Shown in pieces: positions 47,780-55,592 of a stretch of 64,000 nucleotides of DNA. Location of the stretch: positions 1 through 64,000 of the forward strand of contig NZ_KB291645.1 of the NCBI RefSeq assembly GCF_000320405.1. Reading direction: 5' to 3'. The stretch is from Clostridium celatum DSM 1785 (GTDB lineage Bacteria; Bacillota; Clostridia; Clostridiales; Clostridiaceae). A program made the position numbers and the translations under genes. A model generated the notes under the pieces. The model searched no databases. It was not told where the DNA came from and saw nothing but the letters and a program-made list of their open reading frames with translations. The first letter of the stretch is position 1. Every line of letters starts with the position of its first letter.

Positions 47780-47808
47780 AGAATCGCTACAACCATTGAT
47801 ATAACTAT
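47780..47808 (+). repeat. repeat C
   Basis: It starts TTAGAATCGCTACAACCATT, a 20-bp block also present in D, then GATATAACTATG. It is a diverged relative of A (AACC-NTTG-TAT-AC). Confidence 0.65.
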
Positions 47809-47842
47809 GTTAGGGGTTATTTTATGCTTTTTTGTTTTAAAT

Positions 47843-47872
47843 TAGAATCGCTACAACCATTGGTATCACTAG
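47843..47872 (+). repeat. repeat D
   Basis: It shares 20 bp with C, and its second half (TTGGTATCACTAG) is identical to A, so it links the two sub-types of the family. Confidence 0.7.
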
Positions 47873-47910
47873 GTTTAAAGGTGCTTGACAAATGCTACAG
47901 GATAATTAAA

Positions 47911-47940
47911 AAGGGCAACAATTAAGCTACCCTTGAAAAT
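47911..47940 (-). terminator. terminator after the 163-aa gene
   Basis: Minus-strand AAGGGTAGC pairs with GTTGCCCTT (wobbles included), followed by TTTAATT. Confidence 0.6.
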
Positions 47941-48431
47941 TAAATATCTAATGACATAAAATCTATATTTAAAGTTTCTTCTCGTATAATATTATAGAAC
48001 TCTTCATCCAATAGACATGATGGAAACTCTTCTTTATTTAAAAATTCAGGACATAAATCGCTAAGCGTAAATAAAGCGTTATCTATTAAATATTCTTCTA
48101 AATCTAATAACAGAGAGTCTATAAAGGTAATATAAGAAAATCCTCTTTGCTCTCCAGTATATAGTTCCCAAAGCTCTTCTTTGGAAAAATCACTTTCATT
48201 TTCAATCTTTAAAAGCTCCACATACTTATAATTTTTACTTCTACAAACCACCTCATATTTATTACTATTTATAAATTTAAAATTTACCCACTTTTGTGCA
48301 TATTCTTTTATATTTGCTTTTTTAATTCTTATCCTTAATTCGTTTGTTAGAAAAACTATGTTTTCGTCAATCCACTTATAAATAGCTTCTCTATCTTTTT
48401 CTCCATCACTCATAATCATAACTCTTTTCAT
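47940..48431 (-). CDS. hypothetical acidic phage protein
   Basis: The 163-aa protein is rich in Glu, Asp and aromatics, especially in its second half (LLLDLEEYLIDNALFTLSDLCPEFLNKEEF). There are no membrane segments or known motifs. GGGAGAG precedes the ATG. It is followed by a terminator and ends the left early operon. Acidic early proteins are often inhibitors or DNA mimics, but nothing here proves that. Confidence 0.5.
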   Translation of the reverse strand: MKRVMIMSDGEKDREAIYKWIDENIVFLTNELRIRIKKANIKEYAQKWVNFKFINSNKYEVVCRSKNYKYVELLKIENESDFSKEELWELYTGEQRGFSYITFIDSLLLDLEEYLIDNALFTLSDLCPEFLNKEEFPSCLLDEEFYNIIREETLNIDFMSLDI

Positions 48432-48499
48432 TTAATTCTCTCCCTTTTATTCATATTTTTAATTCCTTTAATTATTGGATTAATTATTACCATTTAATT

Positions 48500-48558
48500 A
48501 TATCTCAAAAAAGGCCTTCTAAAATTTTTTAAAAAGAATTATGCTATTTTTGAGATAT
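48500..48558. repeat. 12-bp inverted repeat in non-coding spacer
   Basis: ATATCTCAAAAA (48500-48511) and its exact complement (48547-48558) are separated by 35 bp. It lies between the 78-aa and 163-aa genes and may be an operator pair or a transcript hairpin. Confidence 0.45.
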
Positions 48559-48672
48559 ATTTACTCATCTTTTAACTATCTAAATCTACTATTTAACTAA
48601 ATTATTCTATATAGATGTATTCCTGTTGGTATTCATCTATTAATATCAATTTAGAAAGTGCATTAGCAACAG

Positions 48673-48909
48673 TTACACCAATTCAATTTTGTAATATTCA
48701 TCGTCTGCAAATAATACTGTCATTTCTTCGTCTAAAAATTCTATAAAAGTTATAATTCCGCTAATAATTTTATCCCAAAATTCGTTAAATTTATTACTGT
48801 TAACTTGTACCATTTCCCCATTTATTAATATATCTCTATTATCCTCTGCTGCACATTGCAAAAAGCAAGCCACTTCTAATTGCATTTCATTTAATTTATT
48901 ATTTCTCAT
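48673..48909 (-). CDS. hypothetical phage protein, possibly frameshifted
   Basis: The 78-aa acidic protein ends FADDEYYKIELV. One base after the end, another frame continues as GVTVANALSKLILIDEYQQE to IYIE (about 48,597). A missing G in the GGTG run would extend the protein by some 24 residues. No family is recognised. GGGGGAT precedes the ATG. Confidence 0.45.
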   Translation of the reverse strand: MRNNKLNEMQLEVACFLQCAAEDNRDILINGEMVQVNSNKFNEFWDKIISGIITFIEFLDEEMTVLFADDEYYKIELV

Positions 48910-48954
48910 TTTATTATCCCCCTCATATTCTCCATTTTATTTATTATGTTAATT

Positions 48955-49188
48955 TTAAATAACTTGTTTAAAACTATTTTCTATACCTAGAATAGTTAGT
49001 TTTACCTGAAACTCATCTTGAGTTTTTAAGAAGTTATAGTATTCTTTAAATTCTTTTCTATCTTCTTTAGTTACATCTTTTAAAGTTTTTCTGCCTAGAA
49101 CTCCCAGATAATAAAACACTTCTAACTGCTCCTTATTATGCCTTCTTAACTCTTTTAATCCTACTAAGTTAATAACCTTTTCCTCCAT
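48955..49188 (-). CDS. hypothetical phage protein
   Basis: A 77-aa charged protein (VGLKELRRHNKEQLEVFYYLG) with a helical pattern and no recognised domain. GGGATG precedes the ATG. It belongs to a tight set of small early genes (48.6-49.5 kb). Confidence 0.5.
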   Translation of the reverse strand: MEEKVINLVGLKELRRHNKEQLEVFYYLGVLGRKTLKDVTKEDRKEFKEYYNFLKTQDEFQVKLTILGIENSFKQVI

Positions 49189-49206
49189 ATACCCATCCCC
49201 TCATAT

Positions 49207-49422
49207 TTATTTTTTAACTACATAGTAATATTTGGTTGCTATTTTTTTATTAAAATCACTTAATACTAGACTGCTTTCGTTTAAATAAATTCTAGCTTTT
49301 ACTATATCGTCTTCAATCAAAGCTAAGTAATTACCTAAGAATTTATCCTCGGTTTTTACCAATTCAATTTTATTACAACTAACAGATAGTCCGAGCGCAT
49401 CTATATGATATCTTAATTCCAT
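49207..49422 (-). CDS. hypothetical phage protein
   Basis: A 71-aa beta-rich protein (MELRYHIDALGLSVSCNKIE) of unknown family. GAGGTGAA precedes the ATG, which overlaps the stop of the 32-aa gene upstream, so they are coupled. Confidence 0.5.
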   Translation of the reverse strand: MELRYHIDALGLSVSCNKIELVKTEDKFLGNYLALIEDDIVKARIYLNESSLVLSDFNKKIATKYYYVVKK

Positions 49423-49520
49423 TATTTCACCTCTTTAAATTCTTTAAAATTAGACAATGTATCTGGTCTACCATTTTTAATTAGCCACTTTGCATAATCC
49501 CAAATTAATTCTTTACTCAT
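49422..49520 (-). CDS. 32-aa phage peptide
   Basis: ATG at 49520 after AGGAGGAAAA encodes MSKELIWDYAKWLIKNGRPD and continues to EFKEVK. A strong ribosome binding site and coupling to the next gene support it. It is the first gene of the leftward early operon, facing the divergent regulator. Confidence 0.6.
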   Translation of the reverse strand: MSKELIWDYAKWLIKNGRPDTLSNFKEFKEVK

Positions 49521-49696
49521 TTCTTTTTTCCTCCTGTTTGTTTTATCAACCTTATGTACTTATTATAAACCTTTTGGTTTCGTTGAGTCAATACTTTTTA
49601 GTAACTTTTTTAACTCTATTTTATATTTTTAAACTTTTTGGTTGTTCTATTTGAGGTTAAATATGATATAATATAATATAAGGTAGGTGAATACAT
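49521..49696. promoter_or_regulatory. divergent promoter/operator region
   Basis: It lies between the leftward early operon and the rightward regulator. It contains AAACCTTTTGGTTT (a perfect palindrome around 49,569) and a similar AAACTTTTTGGTT near 49,631, both plausible operators for the adjacent regulator. A TATAAT word about 25 bp before the regulator's ribosome binding site suggests its promoter. Confidence 0.5.
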
Positions 49697-49903
49697 ATGA
49701 ATATTACAAAGGAAATAAAAAAAATAATGGTTGATGATGATATTACAATAACTCAATTAAACGATATGCTTAATAATAAAAATAACACAGACTATAGCCC
49801 ACAAAATTTGAGTAAAAAATTAAATAAAGATGATATAAAATTTGGAGATGCTGAGGATATATTAGCTGTTCTTGGATATGAAATTAAAATAATAAAAAAA
49901 TAA
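49697..49903 (+). CDS. small phage transcriptional regulator
   Basis: The 68-aa protein looks like a minimal Cro/CI-type or LLM-class regulator (ITQLNDMLNNKNNTDYSPQNLSKKLNKDDIKF, then GDAEDILAVLGYEIKII). It is the only phage gene on the plus strand with this position. Divergent transcription from the early operon and palindromes between them fit a lysogeny switch. AGGTAGG precedes the ATG. Confidence 0.65.
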   Translation: MNITKEIKKIMVDDDITITQLNDMLNNKNNTDYSPQNLSKKLNKDDIKFGDAEDILAVLGYEIKIIKK

Positions 49904-49910
49904 AGAGTAG

Positions 49911-51167
49911 CTACATTAATAGCTGCTCTATTATCACTTTCCTAGCTTTTATATATTCTTCTTCATACACCGCTTCATATTCTCTCTTATATTTATTATA
50001 CAATTCTGTATTTGCTAAACTATAGTACTCTTCGCTTATTCTCCATCCTGACTTCATTTTTATATATATTTCAAATTCAAGTTTTGCAATTATATTAGGA
50101 TCTAGCATCATATAAATTGAAATATTATCTATCCTTTTTATTTTTTTTACTTTTTTATATAATGTAATTTCTTTATAACAATTATCTTTTTCCATTTCTA
50201 TTGTTAACTTTATCTTATTAAAATCCACTCCTACACACATATTAATAATTGGCCTATACATTTTTTTACCTATAATAACATTATTAAATTCATAAAACGC
50301 AAGTTCATTTAATAATTTAACTCTATAAATTTCTCTGTTTTTTTCTTGTTTACTATTTTCTATTACAGGTTTATATTTCTTATTTAATATAATAAATAAT
50401 TCAAATCCCCGGTTTTTATGAATGATTTTAAATCTATCTCTTAAAGTTCTAAATTGTTTAAATGATAAAATTTTCTCAACACTAAAATATGCAATTGTTT
50501 CACTATCATATTCACTATATAGCTTAAGTTTTCTAATTTCCTCATCCAATCTTCTATAGTTTACATTTTCTTTCTCAATAAAATATAACCTTCTTCCATC
50601 CTCATCATTTTTGATATAAATTAAATCACCTAATATTGCATTTTTATCACTATTATAATGTCCTAAATACAAATAATTCTTATACTTTACCTTATATTCA
50701 ACCTCAAGCTTATTTTTACTAAATTTAAAGGATATTAATTCACGGCTCTCAATAAATACAAATATATATCTCAAATACTTATATTCACTAGATAAATATT
50801 TTCTAGTTCCCCTTTTACTTGTTTTAAAGCACTCACTATCAAATAATATTATTTCAATATTATCATTTTTATTAATCTTCTTAATTAAACTCAAATTATC
50901 TACAAATGCTATTAAAATTCCTTTTATAGGTTTACCAATATTATTATTTTTTATAATTATATCCAAATTTGCATAATCTTTTTCTATTTCACTTAATGGT
51001 ACTCCTTCTCTTTTCATTTCTATTGCATAAAAATACTTTTTATCTTCTCCAAATAAATCAACTCTCTTTAAACAAGTTCTAAAATCAACTTCATTCTGCA
51101 ATATCCTTATACCCTTTTCACTTTCAATGTAGTCAATAACATAATCATACATATCTAACTCTAACAT
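49911..51167 (-). CDS. PD-(D/E)XK nuclease-like protein
   Basis: The 418-aa protein has an N-terminal PD-(D/E)XK-type core: VDLFG (Asp37), then YAIEMKRE (Glu50, Lys52), a spacing typical of that nuclease fold. The rest (about 110-418) is Lys/Glu/Tyr-rich, without known domains. It is convergent with the regulator, 8 bp away, and followed by its own spacer. This is a typical prophage cargo position, so a defence role is possible but unproven. Confidence 0.6.
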   Translation of the reverse strand: MLELDMYDYVIDYIESEKGIRILQNEVDFRTCLKRVDLFGEDKKYFYAIEMKREGVPLSEIEKDYANLDIIIKNNNIGKPIKGILIAFVDNLSLIKKINKNDNIEIILFDSECFKTSKRGTRKYLSSEYKYLRYIFVFIESRELISFKFSKNKLEVEYKVKYKNYLYLGHYNSDKNAILGDLIYIKNDEDGRRLYFIEKENVNYRRLDEEIRKLKLYSEYDSETIAYFSVEKILSFKQFRTLRDRFKIIHKNRGFELFIILNKKYKPVIENSKQEKNREIYRVKLLNELAFYEFNNVIIGKKMYRPIINMCVGVDFNKIKLTIEMEKDNCYKEITLYKKVKKIKRIDNISIYMMLDPNIIAKLEFEIYIKMKSGWRISEEYYSLANTELYNKYKREYEAVYEEEYIKARKVIIEQLLM

Positions 51168-51339
51168 CTAATCCTACCTATACAAGCCCTTATAATTCGA
51201 CTTTACACATATATTTATTTATATAAGTATAACCATAATTTTATATGCTATTCCAAAATAAAAACGCTTATTAGAGGAATAAACAAAGAGACGGACATTT
51301 TGGGGACATCTTTATTTTGAATATTATATAAATAAAAAT

Positions 51340-51366
51340 AAAGCAAGGTTAATTAAAACCCTGCCT
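51340..51366 (-). terminator. terminator of the small-membrane-protein operon
   Basis: GCAGGGTT pairs with AACCTTGC (one G-U) and is followed by TTTATTTTTATTT on the minus strand. Confidence 0.65.
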
Positions 51367-51371
51367 ATTTA

Positions 51372-51605
51372 CTAACTAAAGAAAGCTATAATTTTATCTA
51401 GTATGTTATTTATTCCTTCTACTAAAGAAAATATTTCACTTCCTGTTATTGCTGCGTAAATACTTAATCCTAGACTATAAAGCTCAATCCCTACGCAGAT
51501 CCAACCACAGAAGGCTATAACGTCTGCATAATCTTTTTTACCAAAACATCGTAATGCCTTTTGACTTATATAAGCAACTGCACCAACTTTAATTAAGCTT
51601 ATCAT
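51372..51605 (-). CDS. small membrane protein, SpoIIIAC/AD-like
   Basis: The 77-aa protein has two hydrophobic helices. The stretch VAYISQKALRCFGKKDYADVIAFCGWICVGIELY matches the pattern of the 62-aa neighbour and of small SpoIIIAC/AD-type proteins. It overlaps the neighbour by 4 bp, so the pair is coupled. A channel, coat-like or holin role cannot be excluded. Confidence 0.55.
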   Translation of the reverse strand: MISLIKVGAVAYISQKALRCFGKKDYADVIAFCGWICVGIELYSLGLSIYAAITGSEIFSLVEGINNILDKIIAFFS

Positions 51606-51790
51606 AGCAATGCACCTAATTTAGCTATAAGTTCTACTATAAAATAAACCGCCATGGCTCCTAATCCTGCCAATCCTGATATGTTAATGAAACTGGCCAT
51701 ATCAGACTTACCAAACGCATTTAATACCTTTTCTGCAACTGCTGAACCAACTCCAATTCCTAACATTGTAATAATTGTTGTAACGTTCAT
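51602..51790 (-). CDS. small membrane protein, SpoIIIAC-like
   Basis: The 62-aa protein has two transmembrane helices (residues 5-22 and 38-60), a Gly-rich first helix, and VAEKVLNAFGKSDMASFINISGL between them. The pattern is like SpoIIIAC family members that occur on mobile elements. GGGGGAT precedes the ATG. Confidence 0.55.
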   Translation of the reverse strand: MNVTTIITMLGIGVGSAVAEKVLNAFGKSDMASFINISGLAGLGAMAVYFIVELIAKLGALL

Positions 51791-51877
51791 AATTAATCCC
51801 CCGAATAAATTATTTTTTAATGGTTATACTATTGATAATAGAAGGAAACGGGGAAATTCCCCCTCTCCTAAATTTTT

Positions 51878-52156
51878 TTACTTAGCCTTTGGATACTTCT
51901 TAATATTTCCATTTGGATAAGTAACTGTGATCACATTTAAAGGTTGTTCCTGCACTTTAGGAATAGCCTTTTTATTTTTCTTGTTTAGGCTTTTAAATGC
52001 CCTCTTAGCATAAATATCTACTTCCTTAAATATAGCCCACACAAGCCTTGTAACTCCTTTTATAGTCCTCTTTATCCATCTCGGAATTAATAACCAAATC
52101 ACGTTCATAGCGATAAGTAAAATAATAGTTTCTTTTAATAGTTGGCCTAAGTGCAT
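51878..52156 (-). CDS. small membrane-anchored protein
   Basis: The 92-aa protein has one N-terminal transmembrane helix (LLKETIILLIAMNVIWLLI). A strongly basic cytoplasmic part follows (RWIKRTIKG, AKRAFKSLNKKNKKAIPK). AGGAGG precedes the ATG. It is encoded with the two SpoIIIAC-like proteins, so it is probably part of the same membrane assembly. Confidence 0.5.
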   Translation of the reverse strand: MHLGQLLKETIILLIAMNVIWLLIPRWIKRTIKGVTRLVWAIFKEVDIYAKRAFKSLNKKNKKAIPKVQEQPLNVITVTYPNGNIKKYPKAK

Positions 52157-52558
52157 AATATATGCCTCCTTTAGTGTAATTCTTATATCTAATTAAATAA
52201 ATAACAGTTATACTTTATAGCTTCTAGTGTAGTTATACATGGGCTATACATCTCATATAGGTGTCCTGAATTAGGATTAAGCACAAAACTTGACCTTATA
52301 CCAAAACGCTTATATGAGCCTGTACAAGTCATATATAATTAACCACAAACTACCAATATAATTGTATTTATTTAACAAATATAGCTTGTCTATAGATACT
52401 ATATCTTCCTTTTGCACATCTCAAAAATTAAACTTTTGTGATATGTACTAAGGGGAACTCCCCTTATATCCCCTCCCATCGGGATTTTATAAAATTACAC
52501 TATAAGTCGCTTACACCTGCTCTATCTTAACGTGTTTAACGGAAACTTCGTGGATATA
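52157..52558. other. 402-bp structured non-coding region; candidate transfer or replication origin
   Basis: No gene is visible. The region includes a strong G/C hairpin AAGGGG-AACT-CCCCTT (52450-52465) followed by another G/C cluster (CCCCTCCCATCGGG). A long-range pair is CTCATATA (52251-52258) with TATATGAG (52310-52317). It lies directly downstream of the replication-relaxation gene, which makes an oriT or single-strand origin a reasonable guess. Confidence 0.4.
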
Positions 52559-53146
52559 TCAAATTAGTACTTTAGCGACATCTTCTAAGGATGTTTTTAA
52601 CTGTACTATATTCATATCTGTCTTATTGTCTTTACTGTAGTCTTTATTTGTATTCTGAATTATAACAATTAAAGGTAATACATTATTTGTTTCTCGTAGG
52701 ATTTTATCTATTATTAATATAAATCTATTAATATCTACATAATCATGTCTTAATTCAACTTCTAATAGTTGATAGTATCTATATCCATTAAAAGTAAAAC
52801 TGATTAAAGCATCTGGTATAACTCCACCAAAATCTTTCTCAACCTCTATTCTTTCTATATCAGCACCTAAACTTTTTAATTCTGCTAAATAATCTATTAC
52901 TAAAATGTCATGCTTAGATAATTTCTTTAATTTACTTTCTTTGGGTATATATATAATTTGTCTAGTTTCCGAATTAGTAAATTTTTTTATATAGTCGCTA
53001 CTTTCGGATATTTTTTTAAGCCTTCTTCTGGCTAGATCATAACTTACTTTACTACCTGAATAGAATATCTTACCTGCTTGTTCTATAGTTATAAATCCAA
53101 TATCACATATAAAATTTATTATTTCTCGTTCTCTATCCGTAATCAT
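52559..53146 (-). CDS. replication-relaxation family protein
   Basis: The 195-aa protein begins with a winged helix (ITDREREIINFICDIGFITIEQAGKIFYSGSKVSYDLARRRLKKI). It then shows VIPDALISFTFNGYRYYQLLEVELRHDYVD, a nuclease-like segment typical of the replication-relaxation (PF13814) family from plasmids and ICEs. Its ATG overlaps the end of the FtsK-type gene. The pairing suggests DNA processing plus DNA pumping, as in mobilization. Confidence 0.75.
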   Translation of the reverse strand: MITDREREIINFICDIGFITIEQAGKIFYSGSKVSYDLARRRLKKISESSDYIKKFTNSETRQIIYIPKESKLKKLSKHDILVIDYLAELKSLGADIERIEVEKDFGGVIPDALISFTFNGYRYYQLLEVELRHDYVDINRFILIIDKILRETNNVLPLIVIIQNTNKDYSKDNKTDMNIVQLKTSLEDVAKVLI

Positions 53147-54480
53147 ATTTTCTCCCTTCCCTTTTTAGGCTTTTCTGTTAATACTGGTAACTTAGTTTTA
53201 TCTATTACAATCACATTATCAGAAGGCTTATACGGTACATACCCCTCTATCTGTGCTATATTCTCTTTCAATATATCTTCTGTAGTTTTACTATAGATAT
53301 GTGTAGGTGTATATTCCTCGGATTTTTCTTTGCTTTTTTTAATGTTTTTTATTATCTTTAAATCTCGGAATAAATCTCTATGATTAGTTTGTAAATAAGG
53401 TTTTATAGCTGTATAAATGCTTTTATTATCGACTAATGGAACTAATCCATAATTATAATTATTTGTATAATATATAAATTCTCTTTGATCTAGTCCTAGT
53501 GCCATACTAGGATCATCTAAAGCCACCTCACTTGACTTACTATTATTCTGCCTAAAAGAAATCTTGCAAGTGCATTGTGATTTAATAAATGATGATATAT
53601 TATCTACAGTTGGTCTTTGTAGGCTACATATAAGAAATACGCCTAATCCTGCACCATATTGAGCTATCTTTTCTATCTTAGATACAATTATCTCTTTCAT
53701 TTCCTTTTCTTCCTTACAGCAACCTTTAGTATTGAATAAGGAACTCATCTCATCAAAAATTACATATACTGTAGACATTTTATCCATTGCTCTTATTCTA
53801 TTGTAATCCATGTAGTTATCTGCCTTAGCTACTTTTCGGAATGGTTTTATTAATTCACTTCTTTCGTCCATCTTATTTTCTATGTGTTCCAATACAGTTA
53901 GTGTTTTTTCTAATGTCTCTGCAAAGGCTCTAGTCTGTTTACAATCTTCGTACAAGATCAGATCACTCTTTGCTACTTGGCACAAATACAATTCAAGTTC
54001 CTTTTCGGTACAGTTAGTTACTAATGAAGTTAATATACAATCTGTCATTTTAGATTTTCCCGATCTAGTGCCGCCAGTAACAAGAATATGAGGCCATTTT
54101 ACCATATCCATTAATATTGGTTCTCCTGTATAGTTGTTTCCTAAATATATCTGCCATGGTTTCAACTTCTCTAGTGGCTCAAATTTCAATTTACTTGGCG
54201 TAGTAAATATAAATTCTGCTGCAATTAAATTACTTCTCTTAGCCTTATTAAACACGCACATACAACCATAACTATCTTGGATATATTCCCTGTTACTTTC
54301 TAATTTTTCTAAGCTTAATCCATCTACAATAAGGATTAATGCCTTGTACCCATAGCTTGTAATTTCAGTCTTATTAAGGCTATAAGTCTGCTTCATTTTA
54401 TTATATAATCCTAGATTGCTCATTAAGCTTATCCACTTTTTCTCGAATTTAGCTATTTTCATACTTTCCCTTATAGCCAC
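53143..54480 (-). CDS. FtsK/SpoIIIE-type DNA translocase
   Basis: The 445-aa ATPase has Walker A HILVTGGTRSGKSK (Lys near 143), Walker B TVYVIFDEMSSL (about 235-246) and SLQRPTVDNI. It lacks transmembrane helices, so it is like the coupling ATPases of small mobilizable or conjugative elements rather than cell-division FtsK. The start is GTG after AGGAGGTAATT. Small membrane proteins encoded nearby could anchor it. Confidence 0.85.
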   Translation of the reverse strand: MAIRESMKIAKFEKKWISLMSNLGLYNKMKQTYSLNKTEITSYGYKALILIVDGLSLEKLESNREYIQDSYGCMCVFNKAKRSNLIAAEFIFTTPSKLKFEPLEKLKPWQIYLGNNYTGEPILMDMVKWPHILVTGGTRSGKSKMTDCILTSLVTNCTEKELELYLCQVAKSDLILYEDCKQTRAFAETLEKTLTVLEHIENKMDERSELIKPFRKVAKADNYMDYNRIRAMDKMSTVYVIFDEMSSLFNTKGCCKEEKEMKEIIVSKIEKIAQYGAGLGVFLICSLQRPTVDNISSFIKSQCTCKISFRQNNSKSSEVALDDPSMALGLDQREFIYYTNNYNYGLVPLVDNKSIYTAIKPYLQTNHRDLFRDLKIIKNIKKSKEKSEEYTPTHIYSKTTEDILKENIAQIEGYVPYKPSDNVIVIDKTKLPVLTEKPKKGREKI

Positions 54481-54495
54481 AATAATTACCTCCTA

Positions 54496-54657
54496 TTAAA
54501 ATAAAGATTTATTATCTGCCTCATCTAATTTCTTATACTGTCTTAAAGTACGTCTGCAACTCATAACTCTTAATTTTTCACCTTTACCCCTAAATTTAAC
54601 AACACAACAACCAATAACAGTAAATCCAATCCACGATCCTATTAATATTAATTCCAT
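54496..54657 (-). CDS. 53-aa membrane protein
   Basis: ATG at 54657 gives MELILIGSWIGFTVIGCCVV, one transmembrane helix, then a basic tail to ADNKSLF. It overlaps the upstream gene end by 10 bp and ends just before the ribosome binding site of the FtsK-type gene. It is a likely membrane partner of that ATPase. Confidence 0.6.
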   Translation of the reverse strand: MELILIGSWIGFTVIGCCVVKFRGKGEKLRVMSCRRTLRQYKKLDEADNKSLF

Positions 54658-54851
54658 AGTTTAACCTCGAAATTAGTTTTATCGGTAACAACATAGACGG
54701 TTTTAGAGTCTACGTTAAAATAGAATTTAACATCTTCAGAATATTTAACACCTGCTTCCTTTAAGAAATTATCCAACTCTTTTCTTATTTCTGGGATACT
54801 TAATTGTTTTAATCCGATCTCAATTATTAATTCTCTCTTACCCTTTGACAT
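54648..54851 (-). CDS. small hypothetical protein of the FtsK module
   Basis: The 67-aa soluble protein (ELIIEIGLKQLSIPEIRKELDNFLKEAG, VKFYFNVDSKTVYVV) resembles DUF6465-like proteins of clostridial mobile elements. The match is by pattern only. It overlaps the genes on both sides. Confidence 0.5.
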   Translation of the reverse strand: MSKGKRELIIEIGLKQLSIPEIRKELDNFLKEAGVKYSEDVKFYFNVDSKTVYVVTDKTNFEVKLWN

Positions 54852-54991
54852 TCTGCTCTCTCCTTTTCAAATTCTTTTTTTAATAAATCTTTTATATATC
54901 CAGCTTTTGCACTTTTATTATTTATCCAATTATATAATTCAAATTCTTCGCTGTTGTTTTTAAAACTTACTGCAATTGTTAATGCTTTCAT
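54827..54991 (-). CDS. 54-aa plasmid-type accessory protein
   Basis: ATG at 54991 after GGAGGAC encodes MKALTIAVSFKNNSEEFELY, then NWINNKSAKAGYIKDLLKKE. The VSFKNNxEExELYxWI...GxIKDLL pattern is found in small ribbon-helix-helix-like proteins of plasmids. It overlaps the next gene. Confidence 0.6.
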   Translation of the reverse strand: MKALTIAVSFKNNSEEFELYNWINNKSAKAGYIKDLLKKEFEKERAECQRVREN

Positions 54992-55154
54992 TTTTAAGTC
55001 CTCCAAAATTTAATATCAGTTACTGGGTGTAACTTACTCCTTTTTTAAGAAATGCTATTTCGATATGCTGTTTTGAAATGTTTTATAATATATCTTATGC
55101 GTAAATTACCTAAAGTTTCCTAAAATTAACTAAATTTTTGTAAAAAAATAAAGC

Positions 55155-55328
55155 CTACTTTTTAGCAGACTTCTTTTTATAATCTTCGTATATTAATTGC
55201 ATTATATAATTATGCTTTCCTATTACTTTTCCTTGCTCCTCTAAGTAATCCCACAGTTTCATTTGTAAATCATCACTTTTGGTAAATCTTAACTCTAAAT
55301 ATTCATATCGTTCTTTTTTTGTTACCAT
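55155..55328 (-). CDS. small ribbon-helix-helix-like protein
   Basis: A 57-aa protein (start MVTKKERYEYLELRF after GAGGTG) ends with IMQLIYEDYKKKSAKK. One beta segment followed by two helices fits a relaxosome-type ribbon-helix-helix protein. It faces the plus-strand tiny membrane peptide across a 70-bp promoter spacer. Confidence 0.55.
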   Translation of the reverse strand: MVTKKERYEYLELRFTKSDDLQMKLWDYLEEQGKVIGKHNYIMQLIYEDYKKKSAKK

Positions 55329-55401
55329 CTTGCGCACCTCTATTTCCAACTATTATGTTTAATTATATCATAATTGGATATAATTGTAACGAGGTGATAT
55401 A

Positions 55402-55557
55402 ATGACATTTAATTTAATAACTTTATTTATAATTACAGTATTAATAGCTTTAGTTATAGCTACAATAGTTACATAATATATTTTAAATAACTTTAGAAAT
55501 ACTTTAAAAGAATTAAGCGAAATCCGTACAGAGCTACTTAATAATATTACCAAATGA
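55402..55557 (+). pseudogene. small membrane-peptide gene with in-frame stop
   Basis: ATG at 55402 follows GAGGTGATATA. The first 24 codons encode one hydrophobic helix (FNLITLFIITVLIALVIATIVT), then TAA at 55474. The same frame continues as ILNNFRNTLKELSEIRTELL to 55557. Either a 52-codon protein has a nonsense mutation, or the 24-aa peptide is the product. It stands alone on the plus strand. A hydrophobic peptide of this size also recalls type I toxins. Confidence 0.5.
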
Positions 55558-55592
55558 TACCATTTACCTTATACACTTTCATTGTAATAACT

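Larger units (their letters stand above)
47477..47939. other. 463-bp regulatory region with repeats B, C and D
   Basis: No credible gene is present. The region holds repeat B (inverted to A), two related direct repeats C and D sharing a 20-bp block, a TTTTTAGGACATC word also seen near 51,300, and a terminator at its upstream end. It separates the lysogeny/early-left genes from the RNA polymerase module. Confidence 0.5.

Noticed and set aside
51372-51790. Holin assignment for the two SpoIIIAC-like proteins
   Set aside because: They have two helices each, but no endolysin is nearby and the set lies with FtsK-type genes. Left as membrane proteins.
55368-55553. Minus-strand 61-aa ORF
   Set aside because: It has no ribosome binding site and is antisense to the plus-strand membrane-peptide gene, which has one.
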